A stretch of 32,042 bases of DNA from Acidobacteriota bacterium (GTDB lineage Bacteria; Acidobacteriota; Terriglobia; UBA7540): NCBI GenBank assembly GCA_003225365.1, contig QHZN01000147.1, forward strand, positions 1 to 32,042. The letters run 5' to 3'. Of the stretch, positions 16,558 through 24,441 are shown piece after piece. Below the pieces are notes generated by a model that worked only from the letters and a program-made list of their open reading frames with translations, was not told where the DNA came from and made no database searches. Within the stretch, counting starts at the first letter, position 1. The number at the start of each line of letters is the position of its first letter. Made by a program: the position numbers and the translations under genes.

Positions 16558-17226
16558 GTGAGAATTGCCCTATTCGGCGGAACGTTCGATCCCGTTCACA
16601 TCGGGCACCTCGGCGCCGCTCGGGCCGCCGCGCGCCTGTTGCGACTGGACAAGGTCTTGTTCGTGCCCTCGGCCTTCCCGCCACACAAATTGCGCCATCG
16701 TCTCACATCTTACGAACACCGGTTCGGCATGGTGACTTTAGCCTGCGCGGGAGAAGGCGGATTCGTCCCTTCCCTCCTCGAATCGCCATCCTCGGACGGC
16801 CAGCCCCAATACTCCGTCTCGACCGCCGGGAGGGTGAAAAGGCGGCTGGCGCCGGCGGACCGCCTGTTCTTCCTGCTGGGCGCGGACGCTTTCCTCGACT
16901 TGCCTCACTGGAAGGCCCACGATCGTCTGCTCGAGATGGTGGACTTTATAGTGGTTTCCCGGCCGGGCTTTTCTATTCGGGATATCCGCGGGGTGATTCC
17001 GAAAGGCCTTCTGCGGCCACTGAAGAGTCCAAAAGAAATGAAGAGTTTTCGTCTTCGACAAACGGACCTGCACGTGATCGAGGACATGCACGTCCTCGTG
17101 GCGGCCCGCGACATTCGAAAAATGGCTGCGGCCGGCCTGAGCTTGGCGGGCCTTGTTCCGCCGCTGGTCGAGGAGTACATAAGGAAGGAAGGTTTATATC
17201 GCCCCGCTCGTCCGGGGATTGCTTGA
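16558..17226 (+). CDS. nadD: Nicotinate-nucleotide adenylyltransferase
   Basis: 222 residues. Nucleotidyltransferase fold with GGTFDPVHIGHL (7-18, containing HIGH 14-17) and LLGAD (106-110). It forms nicotinate adenine dinucleotide from nicotinate mononucleotide and ATP in NAD synthesis. The C-terminal motif that is normally SSTxIR reads AARDIR (182-187). The start is GTG, 13 bases after obgE, without an obvious ribosome binding site, suggesting translational coupling. Its place between obgE and rsfS is the conserved order. Confidence 0.94.
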   Translation: MRIALFGGTFDPVHIGHLGAARAAARLLRLDKVLFVPSAFPPHKLRHRLTSYEHRFGMVTLACAGEGGFVPSLLESPSSDGQPQYSVSTAGRVKRRLAPADRLFFLLGADAFLDLPHWKAHDRLLEMVDFIVVSRPGFSIRDIRGVIPKGLLRPLKSPKEMKSFRLRQTDLHVIEDMHVLVAARDIRKMAAAGLSLAGLVPPLVEEYIRKEGLYRPARPGIA

Positions 17227-17576
17227 CAGTGACACCTCAAGTGCGGGAAGCGGTGAGGGCCGCGCAGGGCCGCAAAGCTCGTGACCTCGGCCTTCTCAAC
17301 CTGACGGGCCACTGTTCTTTTACGGACTTTTTCTTGATATGCACGGGGACTTCGACGCGGCACTCGCAGGCGATTTGTGACGCGATCGTCGAAAACCTGC
17401 GGCGGGAAGGAGCGCGTCCCGCACATATCGAGGGCTACGCTCAGGCTGAGTGGATTCTGCTCGACTATCTGAATTTCGTGGTGCACATTTTTTCCGAACG
17501 GGCGCGGCGGTTTTACGACCTCGAGCGGTTGTGGAACGTCGCCGAGCGTGTTCCCATTCCAAGCGATGGTGAATAG
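17223..17576 (+). CDS. rsfS: Ribosomal silencing factor RsfS
   Basis: 117 residues of the Iojap/RsfS family: CSFTDFFLICTGTSTRHSQAI, then EGYAQAEWILLDYLNFVVHIF and FYDLERLW near the end. It binds L14 on the 50S subunit and blocks subunit joining when nutrients are short. The TTG start overlaps the nadD stop by four bases (TTGA); GTG 17229 is an equally possible start two codons downstream. It is full length and in the usual nadD-rsfS order. Confidence 0.94.
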   Translation: MTVTPQVREAVRAAQGRKARDLGLLNLTGHCSFTDFFLICTGTSTRHSQAICDAIVENLRREGARPAHIEGYAQAEWILLDYLNFVVHIFSERARRFYDLERLWNVAERVPIPSDGE

Positions 17577-17589
17577 CGGCAGACTGGTG

Positions 17590-18546
17590 ATGAATCCTAA
17601 GGAGACCAACCTCGGCGCGTCGGCCGCACCGGTTTGGATCGGCTCCGACGCGGCCAATAAAAAGCTGCGCGCCGCCGCCTCGCGGCTGGCCCAAACGCGA
17701 TCCACACTCCTGGTTCGCGGCGAGAGTGGAACGGGGAAGGACCTCTTCTCCGAAATCGTCCATTACCTGGGGCCCAACCGCGACCAGCCCCTGTTAAAAA
17801 TCGACTGCGCCACTCTTCCCGAGGGTCTGATGGAAAGTGAGCTTTTCGGGCACGAAAAGGGGGCCTTTACGGGCGCCGTCGCGGCGAAAGTGGGACGGAT
17901 GGAAATGGCCGGCGAGGGGACGCTGGTGCTCGACGAAGTGGCCGCCCTGACGCCGGCTATGCAGGCGAAACTGCTGCGCGTCGTGGACCAACGGACTTTC
18001 GAGAGGTTGGGCGGCCGCGTGGTCCGGCGGCTGATGGCGCGCATCATCGCCCTAACCGCCGCCGACCTCGAGCGAGCCGTCCGGGACAGGTCCTTCCGCG
18101 AAGACCTTTACTTCCGGTTGGCCGTGATCCCAGTGGCCCTTCCTCCCCTGCGCGACCGGCGGGATGACATACGCCCACTGGCCGAACATTTTCTGGCGCA
18201 ACTGGGACGTTGGCATGGGTTCCCAAAAACCGGCATTTCCACTCCGGCCCTCGAAGCCCTGGAAGCGTACGACTATCCCGGAAACGCGCGCGAATTGCGA
18301 AACCTCATCGAACGAGCGATGATCGAAGCCCGCGGAGGTGAAATTCGTCCTCGTCACCTGCCGATCTCGCTTTTGAACGGCTCCCCTTCCGAGGGGAGGC
18401 GGACCGCTTCCCTTGAAGAGGTGGAGCAGGCGTACATCCGAGAGGTCTTGAAAACCACTCACGATTCCATGGACCAAACGGCCGCGATTCTCGGTATCAG
18501 TCGTAAGACACTTTTCCTGAAACGGAAGCGGTATCATCTGGATTGA
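17590..18546 (+). CDS. Sigma-54-dependent activator lacking a sensory domain
   Basis: 318 residues. The AAA+ domain carries Walker A GESGTGK (44-50), the sigma-54 contact loop GAFTGA (91-96), Walker B TLVLDE (111-116) and the REDLYFRL sensor/arginine-finger region (170-177). A Fis-type helix-turn-helix lies at about 294-314 (MDQTAAILGISRKTLFLKRK). Only about 15 residues precede the AAA+ domain, so there is no receiver, GAF or PAS domain. As with PspF, control would be by a partner or by expression level. It lies 13 bases after rsfS and 3 bases before rlmH, so it is co-transcribed with ribosome-assembly genes. I chose ATG 17590; ATG 17569 would overlap rsfS. Confidence 0.93.
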   Translation: MNPKETNLGASAAPVWIGSDAANKKLRAAASRLAQTRSTLLVRGESGTGKDLFSEIVHYLGPNRDQPLLKIDCATLPEGLMESELFGHEKGAFTGAVAAKVGRMEMAGEGTLVLDEVAALTPAMQAKLLRVVDQRTFERLGGRVVRRLMARIIALTAADLERAVRDRSFREDLYFRLAVIPVALPPLRDRRDDIRPLAEHFLAQLGRWHGFPKTGISTPALEALEAYDYPGNARELRNLIERAMIEARGGEIRPRHLPISLLNGSPSEGRRTASLEEVEQAYIREVLKTTHDSMDQTAAILGISRKTLFLKRKRYHLD

Positions 18547-18549
18547 ACG

Positions 18550-19011
18550 ATGCGCCTTCGAATCGTTTGGGAGGCCAGAACCAAGAACGCGCACCTGAGG
18601 GCGCTCGAGGCGGACTACCGGGAACGGATTGGCCGTTTCGTGGATTTGGCCATTGACGAGGTCCGCCTCACGAAAGACGGCCCAGCGTCCCGAGGCGCGC
18701 TCTCCCCGGCCGAGCGCAGGCTGCTCGATCGGCTCAAAGGGTCTTACAAGGTGCTGCTCGATGCGCGCGGCCGTGAATGGACCTCTGAAGAATTCGCGGA
18801 ATGGCTTGGGCGGCGCGCGCTGGGAGGGACGCGGGAGCTGGCATTCGTGGTGGGGGGCCCAGAGGGCTTTTCCACGGCCTTCCGAGATCAAGCCGATCTG
18901 GTCTTGTCTTTATCGCGGATGACGTTCACTCACGACTGGGCGCGTGCCCTGCTGCTCGAGCAGGTTTACCGAGCGTTTACCATACTTCGAGGGTATCCTT
19001 ATCCGCGATGA
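18550..19011 (+). CDS. rlmH: 23S rRNA pseudouridine-1915 N3-methyltransferase
   Basis: 153 residues of the SPOUT-class RlmH family. VVGGPEGF (100-107) is the SAM-binding loop, and the knot helix follows in LSLSRMTFTHDWARALLLEQ (119-138). It methylates pseudouridine 1915 in helix 69. The extreme C-terminus, usually YH followed by a basic residue, reads YPR here (151-153), losing a highly conserved His. It starts 3 bases after the sigma-54 activator gene. Confidence 0.94.
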   Translation: MRLRIVWEARTKNAHLRALEADYRERIGRFVDLAIDEVRLTKDGPASRGALSPAERRLLDRLKGSYKVLLDARGREWTSEEFAEWLGRRALGGTRELAFVVGGPEGFSTAFRDQADLVLSLSRMTFTHDWARALLLEQVYRAFTILRGYPYPR

Positions 19012-19051
19012 GTACCGGGTTGGCGTGCGAGAATCGAACGGGGGGGCGTGA

Positions 19052-19591
19052 GTGCCCGAAACGCGAAAGGGCCTGATCATCGTCCACACGGGGCCTGGGA
19101 AAGGCAAGACGACGGCGGCGCTCGGAACGGCCATGCGGGCCGCCGGCCAGGGGCTCAAGGTGTTGATGGTGCAGTTTATCAAAGGCTCGTGGCATTACGG
19201 CGAGCTCGAGGCGGCCAAACGGTTCGGCGAGAACTCCTTCCGGATTATTCCCATGGGGCGGGGCTTTGTGAAAGTCGGCGCCGAAAAACCCGATCCGGAA
19301 GATGTGCGCCTGGTGGAGGAAGCCTGGCGGTTCGCCGCGGAAAAAATCCAAAGCGGCGAATACGACCTCGTCATCCTCGATGAGATCAACTACGCCATCA
19401 GTTACAAGATGCTGGAAGTGGGAAAGGTGATCGAGGCGCTTAGGCGCAAGCCCGAAATGGTGCATGTCATACTGACCGGCCGAAACGCTAACCCCGATAT
19501 CGTCGAGGTGGCGGATCTCGTGACGGAAATGCGGGAGATCAAGCATCCTTATCACAAGGGCGTACAGGCCCAGCGAGGCATTGAATACTGA
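19052..19591 (+). CDS. cobO: Cob(I)yrinic acid a,c-diamide adenosyltransferase
   Basis: 179 residues of the CobO/BtuR/CobP family. P-loop GPGKGKTT (14-21), then VQFIKGSWHYGELE, VILDEINYAI and TGRNANPDIVEVADLVTEM, all diagnostic. It adenosylates cob(I)alamin-type substrates to make the coenzyme B12 upper ligand, for synthesis or salvage. GTG start, with a G-rich stretch (GGGGGG) about 10 bases before it. It lies 40 bases after rlmH and is probably the last gene of this transcript; no other cobalamin genes are near. Confidence 0.95.
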   Translation: MPETRKGLIIVHTGPGKGKTTAALGTAMRAAGQGLKVLMVQFIKGSWHYGELEAAKRFGENSFRIIPMGRGFVKVGAEKPDPEDVRLVEEAWRFAAEKIQSGEYDLVILDEINYAISYKMLEVGKVIEALRRKPEMVHVILTGRNANPDIVEVADLVTEMREIKHPYHKGVQAQRGIEY

Positions 19592-19652
19592 CTAAGCGGT
19601 GGCCGTAGCGCGGGCCTCCGGCCGCCCACACAGCGGAGTCGGCCCTCACTAG

Positions 19653-19867
19653 CAGGCTGATGAAAGACACGCCGAAATGTCATGCTGAGCCCCATTCGCT
19701 TCGCTCAGGGCAGGCTCTTCACTTGTCATTCTGAGCGAAGCGAAGAATCCCTTTCATTCCGCGCTCAGGGTAGACTTCGCGAAGCATCTCGCAGTGGATT
19801 GAAATCAATATGAGAGATTCTTCGCTGCGCTCAGAATGACAACGTGAGACAATATTTCATCAGCCTG
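19653..19867. repeat. 215-bp MITE-like element with perfect 13-bp inverted ends, copy B
   Basis: The left end is CAGGCTGATGAAA and the right end is its exact reverse complement TTTCATCAGCCTG. TAG and C precede the left end (TAGCAGG). The inside contains several CTGAGCGAAGCGAAGAATC-type cores in both orientations and no open frame. It shares 19678-19789 with copy A at 12127-12294. It fills most of the 307-base gap between cobO and accD, which holds no gene. Confidence 0.8.
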
Positions 19868-19898
19868 ATAAAAGATTTCGATGGGGAGGCGATAATTC

Positions 19899-20623
19899 GT
19901 GTTTAATAGTATGCGAGGTTCGGACTTCTCGAGCCGGCGCCCAATGGCCGAAACCCGAAAAGCCAAGACGCCACCCGAAAGCCCGCCGGCCAAGCGCGTT
20001 CAGACCGAAGGGCTCTGGGTGAAGTGCGAAAATTGCAAGCAAATCCTTTGGAAGAAGGACTTGCTGGCCAAGGCCCTCTGTTGCACCAAATGCGGTTTTC
20101 ATTTCAAAATGCCCGCCAAGGCGCGGCTGGAAATGCTCTTCGACGACGGCCAATACAGGGAGCACGACCGGTCCCTGGCCTCGACCGACCCTCTCGATTT
20201 CAGGGACACGAAGAGTTACCAGGAACGCTTGAAGAAGGCGGAGAAAGAAACCGGACTGAAAGATGCCGCCATCACCGGCGAAGGGCGGCTCGCCGGCAAG
20301 CCCACTATCATTTGCGCCATGGAATTTCATTTCGTGGGCGGAAGCATGGGCGCGGTGGTGGGTGAAAAGATCACCCGCGCCATTGATCGCTGCATCGAAC
20401 AAAAATTGCCGCTGGTGATCGTCTCTTGCTCGGGCGGGGCCCGAATGATGGAAGGCGCCATCAGCCTGATGCAAATGGCGAAAATCAGCCCCGCGCCGGC
20501 CAGGCTCGACGAAGTGAGGAAGCCGTATATCTCCTGTTAGCTCACGGGATGTTGGACGCGATCGTGCCCCGCAAGGAGTTGAAATCCTACATCGCCCGGT
20601 CCTTCGACCTCCTGGGCGCCTAG
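19899..20623 (+). pseudogene. accD: Acetyl-CoA carboxylase carboxyltransferase beta, internally deleted and frameshifted
   Basis: The 5' part encodes 213 residues of AccD: the four-cysteine zinc finger CENC...CTKC, then GAVVGEKITRAID and VSCSGGARMMEG. After RLDEVRKPYIS the frame ends at once (TGT TAG, to 20540). In another frame the normal AccD C-terminus resumes directly (LLAHGMLDAIVPRKELKSYI, ending at 20623). About 53 residues present in all AccD proteins are missing at the join, including the TDPTxGGVxASFAMLGD and GFAGPRVIEQT regions. Just before the break, the usual KISAALARLD reads KISPAPARLD. GTG start with GGGGAGG 9 bases upstream. The upstream element and downstream folC are as expected for an accD-folC locus. 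Either a dead gene or an assembly error. Confidence 0.85.
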
Positions 20624-20650
20624 CAGGATGAAGAACGCACCTTCGGTCGC

Positions 20651-20717
20651 TATAGCGCCACTCTATGAACGGCGCCTTTCTTATCGCCGGCCGAGCAGGC
20701 GCGGGACCGCCGCTACA
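20651..20717. repeat. Degenerate TATAGCGCC...CGCTACA element
   Basis: It begins TATAGCGCCACTCT and ends CCGCCGCTACA, a decayed relative of the inverted-end element at 4805-4904. It lies between the accD remnant and folC. Confidence 0.5.
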
Positions 20718-20785
20718 GCGGCTGTCCTCGAAGCGACGAAAAGGCGAATCAACTTGAGGGGAGAACGTTCTACGGAGGCGGCGCG

Positions 20786-22129
20786 GTGAATTACCACGAT
20801 TGTCTGGAGGAGTTGGCTCGACTCGGCCAAGAACTCCGCGGCGTAAAATTCGACCTGGCGACCATCCAAACTATTCTGGCTTCGCTTGGCGACCCGCACC
20901 TCCGCTACCCGACGGCCATCGTGGCCGGAACCAACGGCAAAGGATCCACCTCGGCGTTCCTGGCCTCCATTCTTCAAGCGGCCGGTTACCGAACCGGGCT
21001 TTATACTTCTCCGCACTTGCTCCGCCCGAATGAAAGAATCCGGCTCAACGGCCGGGAGATTTCGGACGCCGATTTCGCCGACGTGTTCACCCGCGTCTGG
21101 GAGGTGGCGGGCCGGTTGCTCGAGAATCGGTCGCTAGCCCAGCGGCCAAGTTTCTTTGAGTTTCTCACCGCCAGCGGATTCGTTTATTTCGCTCGCCAGG
21201 CCGCGAATTTCGCTGTGCTCGAAGTCGGGATGGGCGGCCGGCTCGATGCGACCAATGTCACCATCCCGCGCGTGGCGGTGATCACGAATATTGATCTCGA
21301 CCACGAGAAGTTCCTGGGCGAAACTCACGCCGCCATCGCCGCCGAGAAGGCCGGTGTGATCAAGCCCGGCCGGCCGGTGGTCTCGTCGGTGGAAAACCCG
21401 GAAGCCCGCGAGGTCATTCGCCGCCGAGCTCGTGAGCTCGGGGCTCCGCTCGTCGAAACCGAATCCTTCGCCCGGGTCGCCCATTTCACGGACTCCGAAG
21501 GGCTGATGATCTTTGACCTGACGGTCGGCGAGGACCCCTTTTCCGATTTGGCCCCATCGCTCCGAGGCCGTTTTCAGCTTCAGAATGCCATTACGGCCGT
21601 GACTGCGGCCTGGCTCTTGAAGCGGGAAGGTTTAGTGATTCCACAGGAAGCCGTGGCGCGTGGACTCGAGCGGACATCCTGGCCCGGGCGGCTGGAGTTC
21701 ATTTCGGAAAGCCCTCTGGTAGTGCTTGACGGGGCGCACAACCCCGGCGGCGCCCGAGAACTCGCGGCATTCGCAACAGAACATTGGGCGGGCCGGCGGC
21801 TGCGGCTGGTCTACGCCTCGATGCGCGATAAGGCCATCGGAGAAATCAGCCGCCTGCTCTTTCCACTTGCCGAGGTTATTTACTTGACCTTGCCCGATCA
21901 GCCGCGTGCCGCTTCACCGGAGGAAATCCTCTCCGCCGTGGGAAGGCGGCCCGCCAATGTCCGCCTTGAGGACGATCCGGTTCGAGCGCTTGAACGCGCT
22001 TTGGCTGAAAGCGCACCGGACGACGTGGTGCTCGCCGCCGGCTCCCTGTTCCTGGTCGGAGCGATCAAGAAGGCACAGCAGGAAGGCCGCCTGAAGCTTG
22101 GTCGTCGGATGGCGATTCCTGTCCGCTGA
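20786..22129 (+). CDS. folC: Bifunctional folylpolyglutamate synthase/dihydrofolate synthase
   Basis: 447 residues of the Mur-ligase family: ATP loop GTNGKGS (48-54), EVGMGGRLDATN, NIDLDHEKFLG, and the C-terminal-domain LDGAHNPGG. It adds glutamate to dihydropteroate and to folates. GTG start with GGAGG about 8 bases upstream. It is normally paired with accD, and that neighbour is broken here. Confidence 0.95.
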   Translation: MNYHDCLEELARLGQELRGVKFDLATIQTILASLGDPHLRYPTAIVAGTNGKGSTSAFLASILQAAGYRTGLYTSPHLLRPNERIRLNGREISDADFADVFTRVWEVAGRLLENRSLAQRPSFFEFLTASGFVYFARQAANFAVLEVGMGGRLDATNVTIPRVAVITNIDLDHEKFLGETHAAIAAEKAGVIKPGRPVVSSVENPEAREVIRRRARELGAPLVETESFARVAHFTDSEGLMIFDLTVGEDPFSDLAPSLRGRFQLQNAITAVTAAWLLKREGLVIPQEAVARGLERTSWPGRLEFISESPLVVLDGAHNPGGARELAAFATEHWAGRRLRLVYASMRDKAIGEISRLLFPLAEVIYLTLPDQPRAASPEEILSAVGRRPANVRLEDDPVRALERALAESAPDDVVLAAGSLFLVGAIKKAQQEGRLKLGRRMAIPVR

Positions 22130-22177
22130 GGGGGCGCTGGAGAGGAGGGAGAAGAAACGGTTCGCCCCGAACCCAAG

Positions 22178-22960
22178 ATGGAAACAGCTTCCACCGTGCC
22201 GGTTAAGAGCACAGCCTCCGAGTCGGGCTTCCGTTATTATCGGGGCTATCTGCGCTCTCTTCTCATTACGATCCCGCTCATTTATTTTTACACTGGAGCC
22301 TGCGGGACGGCGTCGCTCTTAGGCTCGATTTTCGACGGCAGCGGTCATTGGCAACACGGTTGCGCGAAGTTTTGGTCCTGGCTCATCTTGAAGACCTGCC
22401 GCGTTCGAGTCCGGGTCGAGGGCCTTGAGAACGTCCCTCGAAATCAGAGCGTCGTCTTTTCGGTCAATCATCAGAGCGCGCTCGACATCCCGATTCTGTT
22501 TGTTCATCTCCCCGTCCGTTTCCGATTCCTCGCCAAGCGGTCTTTATTTCACCTCCCGTTTCTGGGCTGGCACCTGCGGCGCTCGGGCCACATCCCGGTC
22601 GAGCGCGAGCGTCCGCGGGAGGCCCTTCGAAGCTTGGAGGTCGCCAGCCAGCGGATTCGCACCGGGAGCCCTGTGGTGCTTTTTCCGGAGGGGCACCGCA
22701 GCCGCGATGGGCAGCTCCGGCCGTTTAAGGGAGGCTCCTTTTATTTGGCGATTAAGGCGGGGGTGCCGATCGTTCCCATCACCTTGAACGGCACGCGGGA
22801 CGCATTGAAGCCGGACACGTATTATGTACGGGGCGGGCAGACGGAAATGATCGTGCACCCACCGATTCCAACCGCGGGGCTGGGACTGAACACCGCGGAG
22901 GAGCTTTGCGCCGAGGTCCGAGCACGGATTGCTTCCCGATTCCATCCCCCGCCCGAGTAA
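22178..22960 (+). CDS. plsC: 1-acyl-sn-glycerol-3-phosphate acyltransferase
   Basis: 260 residues. A membrane helix lies near 24-50, then the acyltransferase motifs NHQSALD (97-103, HX4D), the HIPVERER region (138-145), FPEGHRSRDG (169-178) and the late VPIVPITLNG. It converts lysophosphatidate to phosphatidate at the membrane. It follows folC by 48 bases. It is the second PlsC-type domain of the window, the other being fused to the acyl ligase at 5568-8120. Confidence 0.92.
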   Translation: METASTVPVKSTASESGFRYYRGYLRSLLITIPLIYFYTGACGTASLLGSIFDGSGHWQHGCAKFWSWLILKTCRVRVRVEGLENVPRNQSVVFSVNHQSALDIPILFVHLPVRFRFLAKRSLFHLPFLGWHLRRSGHIPVERERPREALRSLEVASQRIRTGSPVVLFPEGHRSRDGQLRPFKGGSFYLAIKAGVPIVPITLNGTRDALKPDTYYVRGGQTEMIVHPPIPTAGLGLNTAEELCAEVRARIASRFHPPPE

Positions 22961-23097
22961 CGGAGGGAGCCGCTATAAATCCGTGGATTACGAAAGTCAC
23001 GTTGACATGGCACCAAGCGTGTCTTATTCTTGCCAAAGATAGGACCACTGAATGGCGGACCAATCCGGCGGAATGCGACAAGATAATGTAGGGTTAA

Positions 23098-23310
23098 ATG
23101 TCTAGGGCCACAAAAACAAAGTACGAACAGATTTTGGACGCGATGTTGGACTCCATCGCGGAACACGTAGAGTCTTTGCCTAAGGAAAAGAGAAAGCGCG
23201 TTATTAAGGCAATCCGTACCTACTCCTTCGATACTCCGCAACCGCCCTCCAAAACTCGGCTTCCAAAGAACGGTAGCAGTCGCTCCCAGGGACGATCTCG
23301 GCCAAAGTAA
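23098..23310 (+). CDS. Small hypothetical protein, doubtful
   Basis: 70 residues. The first 40 or so are charged and helix-like (YEQILDAMLDSIAEHVESLP, then KEKRKRVIKAIRTY) and lie outside the opposing frame. The last 30 (from SFDTPQPPSK) overlap the minus-strand frame and look like antisense reading. A weak TAGGG lies before the ATG, and the TTGACA/TATTCT pair is about 70 bases upstream. Not recognised. Confidence 0.35.
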   Translation: MSRATKTKYEQILDAMLDSIAEHVESLPKEKRKRVIKAIRTYSFDTPQPPSKTRLPKNGSSRSQGRSRPK

Positions 23311-23434
23311 GTATCTCCTTGAAGGCCGCGTAATCTCCTCTTCTAATGGCTTGGTCGAGCTTCGGCGCGAGCTGTTTTATTTCCCTCCTTGTGAACCCTA
23401 GCATTTCTGGCATTATAGCCACTTCTAGTTCCAC
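23204..23434 (-). CDS. Small hypothetical protein, doubtful
   Basis: 76 residues from a GTG at 23434, or fewer from ATG 23413 or 23404. The sequence looks protein-like and helical (REIKQLAPKLDQAIRRGDYA, SLEAEFWRAVAEYRRSRYG), more so than the antisense frame in the overlap. No clear ribosome binding site precedes any start; an AAGGAGG occurs inside the frame with no start after it. Not recognised. Confidence 0.35.
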   Translation of the reverse strand: MELEVAIMPEMLGFTRREIKQLAPKLDQAIRRGDYAAFKEILTLAEIVPGSDCYRSLEAEFWRAVAEYRRSRYGLP

Positions 23435-23560
23435 TTTCGCGGAGGTCAGAATCGCAAGGTCGGACGTGGAGCATTCAGATCAAAGAAATTGGCGGATTCC
23501 TAATGTGCCGGGTAAATGTGGTAAGAGGAGTTCGGGAGATTTAGGCTCGCCGACCACCGA

Positions 23561-24328
23561 ATGACCATTCGACTTGACGGTCAAGTTGCCGTGGTTACGG
23601 GCGGCTCGCGGGGAATTGGAGCGGCCACGGTCAAGCTCCTGGCCGAAGCCCACGCGAACGTCGTCTTCAGTTACCGCCGCGCGGCGCGCGCGGCCACCGA
23701 GCTCGCCGCACAATGCCGATCTTTCCCGGGCGAACGCGTTCCCGTGCGGGTGGAAGCTTCGAAAATGCGCGATGCGCAGAGGCTCATCCAGACGGCGGTT
23801 CGACGCTTCGGCCGCATTGACATTGTGGTGGCGAACGCCGGCATCTGGAACTCGGAACCCGCTCCCATCGAGCGGCTGACCGAAACCGAGTGGGATGAAA
23901 TGATGGCGGTCAATCTCAAAGGGGTCTACGCCATCATCCACTACGCGGTTCCTCACATGATCCGCCAGAAGTCGGGGCGCATCATCGCGGTTTCTTCGAC
24001 CGCCGGCCAGCGCGGAGAGGCCTTCCACACGCATTACGGCGCAAGCAAGGGCGGGCTCATCAGTCTTGTCAAAGGCCTATCGACGGAGCTCGCCCCGCAC
24101 CGCATCCTGGTCAACGGCGTCGCTCCGGGCTGGGTGGCTACCGACATGGCTGCGCCCGTGCTGGCCAATCCTCGCGAAGCCCGGAAAGCCATGGCCACTA
24201 TTCCCTTGGGCCGCTTTGCTCAACCCCAAGAAATCGCCATGCCCATCCTATTCCTTGCCTCGGATATGGCATCCTATCTGACGGGTGAGATTGTGAATGT
24301 GAACGGAGGCAACGTCCTCTGTGGCTAA
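23561..24328 (+). CDS. Short-chain dehydrogenase/reductase, FabG-like
   Basis: 255 residues. Classical SDR: TGGSRGIG cofactor loop (13-20), NAG (92-94), catalytic Ser around 145-146, and Tyr159 with Lys163 in YGASK. The C-terminal ASYLTGEIVNVNGG is typical of FabG-type 3-ketoacyl reductases. NADP(H) use is suggested by basic residues after the second strand (SYRRAAR). The substrate is not certain. It follows the low-GC stretch; no ribosome binding site is evident. Confidence 0.92.
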   Translation: MTIRLDGQVAVVTGGSRGIGAATVKLLAEAHANVVFSYRRAARAATELAAQCRSFPGERVPVRVEASKMRDAQRLIQTAVRRFGRIDIVVANAGIWNSEPAPIERLTETEWDEMMAVNLKGVYAIIHYAVPHMIRQKSGRIIAVSSTAGQRGEAFHTHYGASKGGLISLVKGLSTELAPHRILVNGVAPGWVATDMAAPVLANPREARKAMATIPLGRFAQPQEIAMPILFLASDMASYLTGEIVNVNGGNVLCG

Positions 24329-24353
24329 CCGCCGTCCAACGCCTCCCAAAGCC

Positions 24354-24441
24354 TGTAGCGCAAGATTCGCTTTCCAAATCTTGCGGGTCTTCGATGACCT
24401 TTGCAAGAGCCGCAACTTCAAAGGACGGAAGTTGCGCTACA
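24354..24441. repeat. 88-bp paired-hairpin (BIME-like) element
   Basis: The ends are TGTAGCGCAA and TTGCGCTACA, exact reverse complements. Inside are two hairpins, CGCAAGATT/AATCTTGCG and CGCAACTTC/GAAGTTGCG, facing in opposite orientations. This is the structure of paired REP sequences. The right end contains the AAAGGA and TTG that probably start the next gene. Confidence 0.75.

Larger units (their letters stand above)
22961..23560. other. Lower-GC stretch between plsC and the dehydrogenase
   Basis: About 600 bases with base composition visibly poorer in G and C than the flanks. It holds two small overlapping open frames on opposite strands (23098-23310 and 23204-23434), neither recognised. 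A possible promoter, TTGACA then 17 bases then TATTCT, lies around 23003-23031 on the plus strand. Confidence 0.5.

Noticed and set aside
19592-19898. Possible CRISPR-like repeats because GAGCGAAGCGAAG words recur
   Set aside because: Spacing is irregular, units are in both orientations, and no constant repeat-spacer pattern exists.
20426-20623. A separate small gene on the plus strand encoding LLLAHGMLDAIVPRKE
   Set aside because: Its second half is the AccD C-terminus and its first half is a wrong-frame reading of AccD, so it is the frameshifted part of accD and not a new gene.
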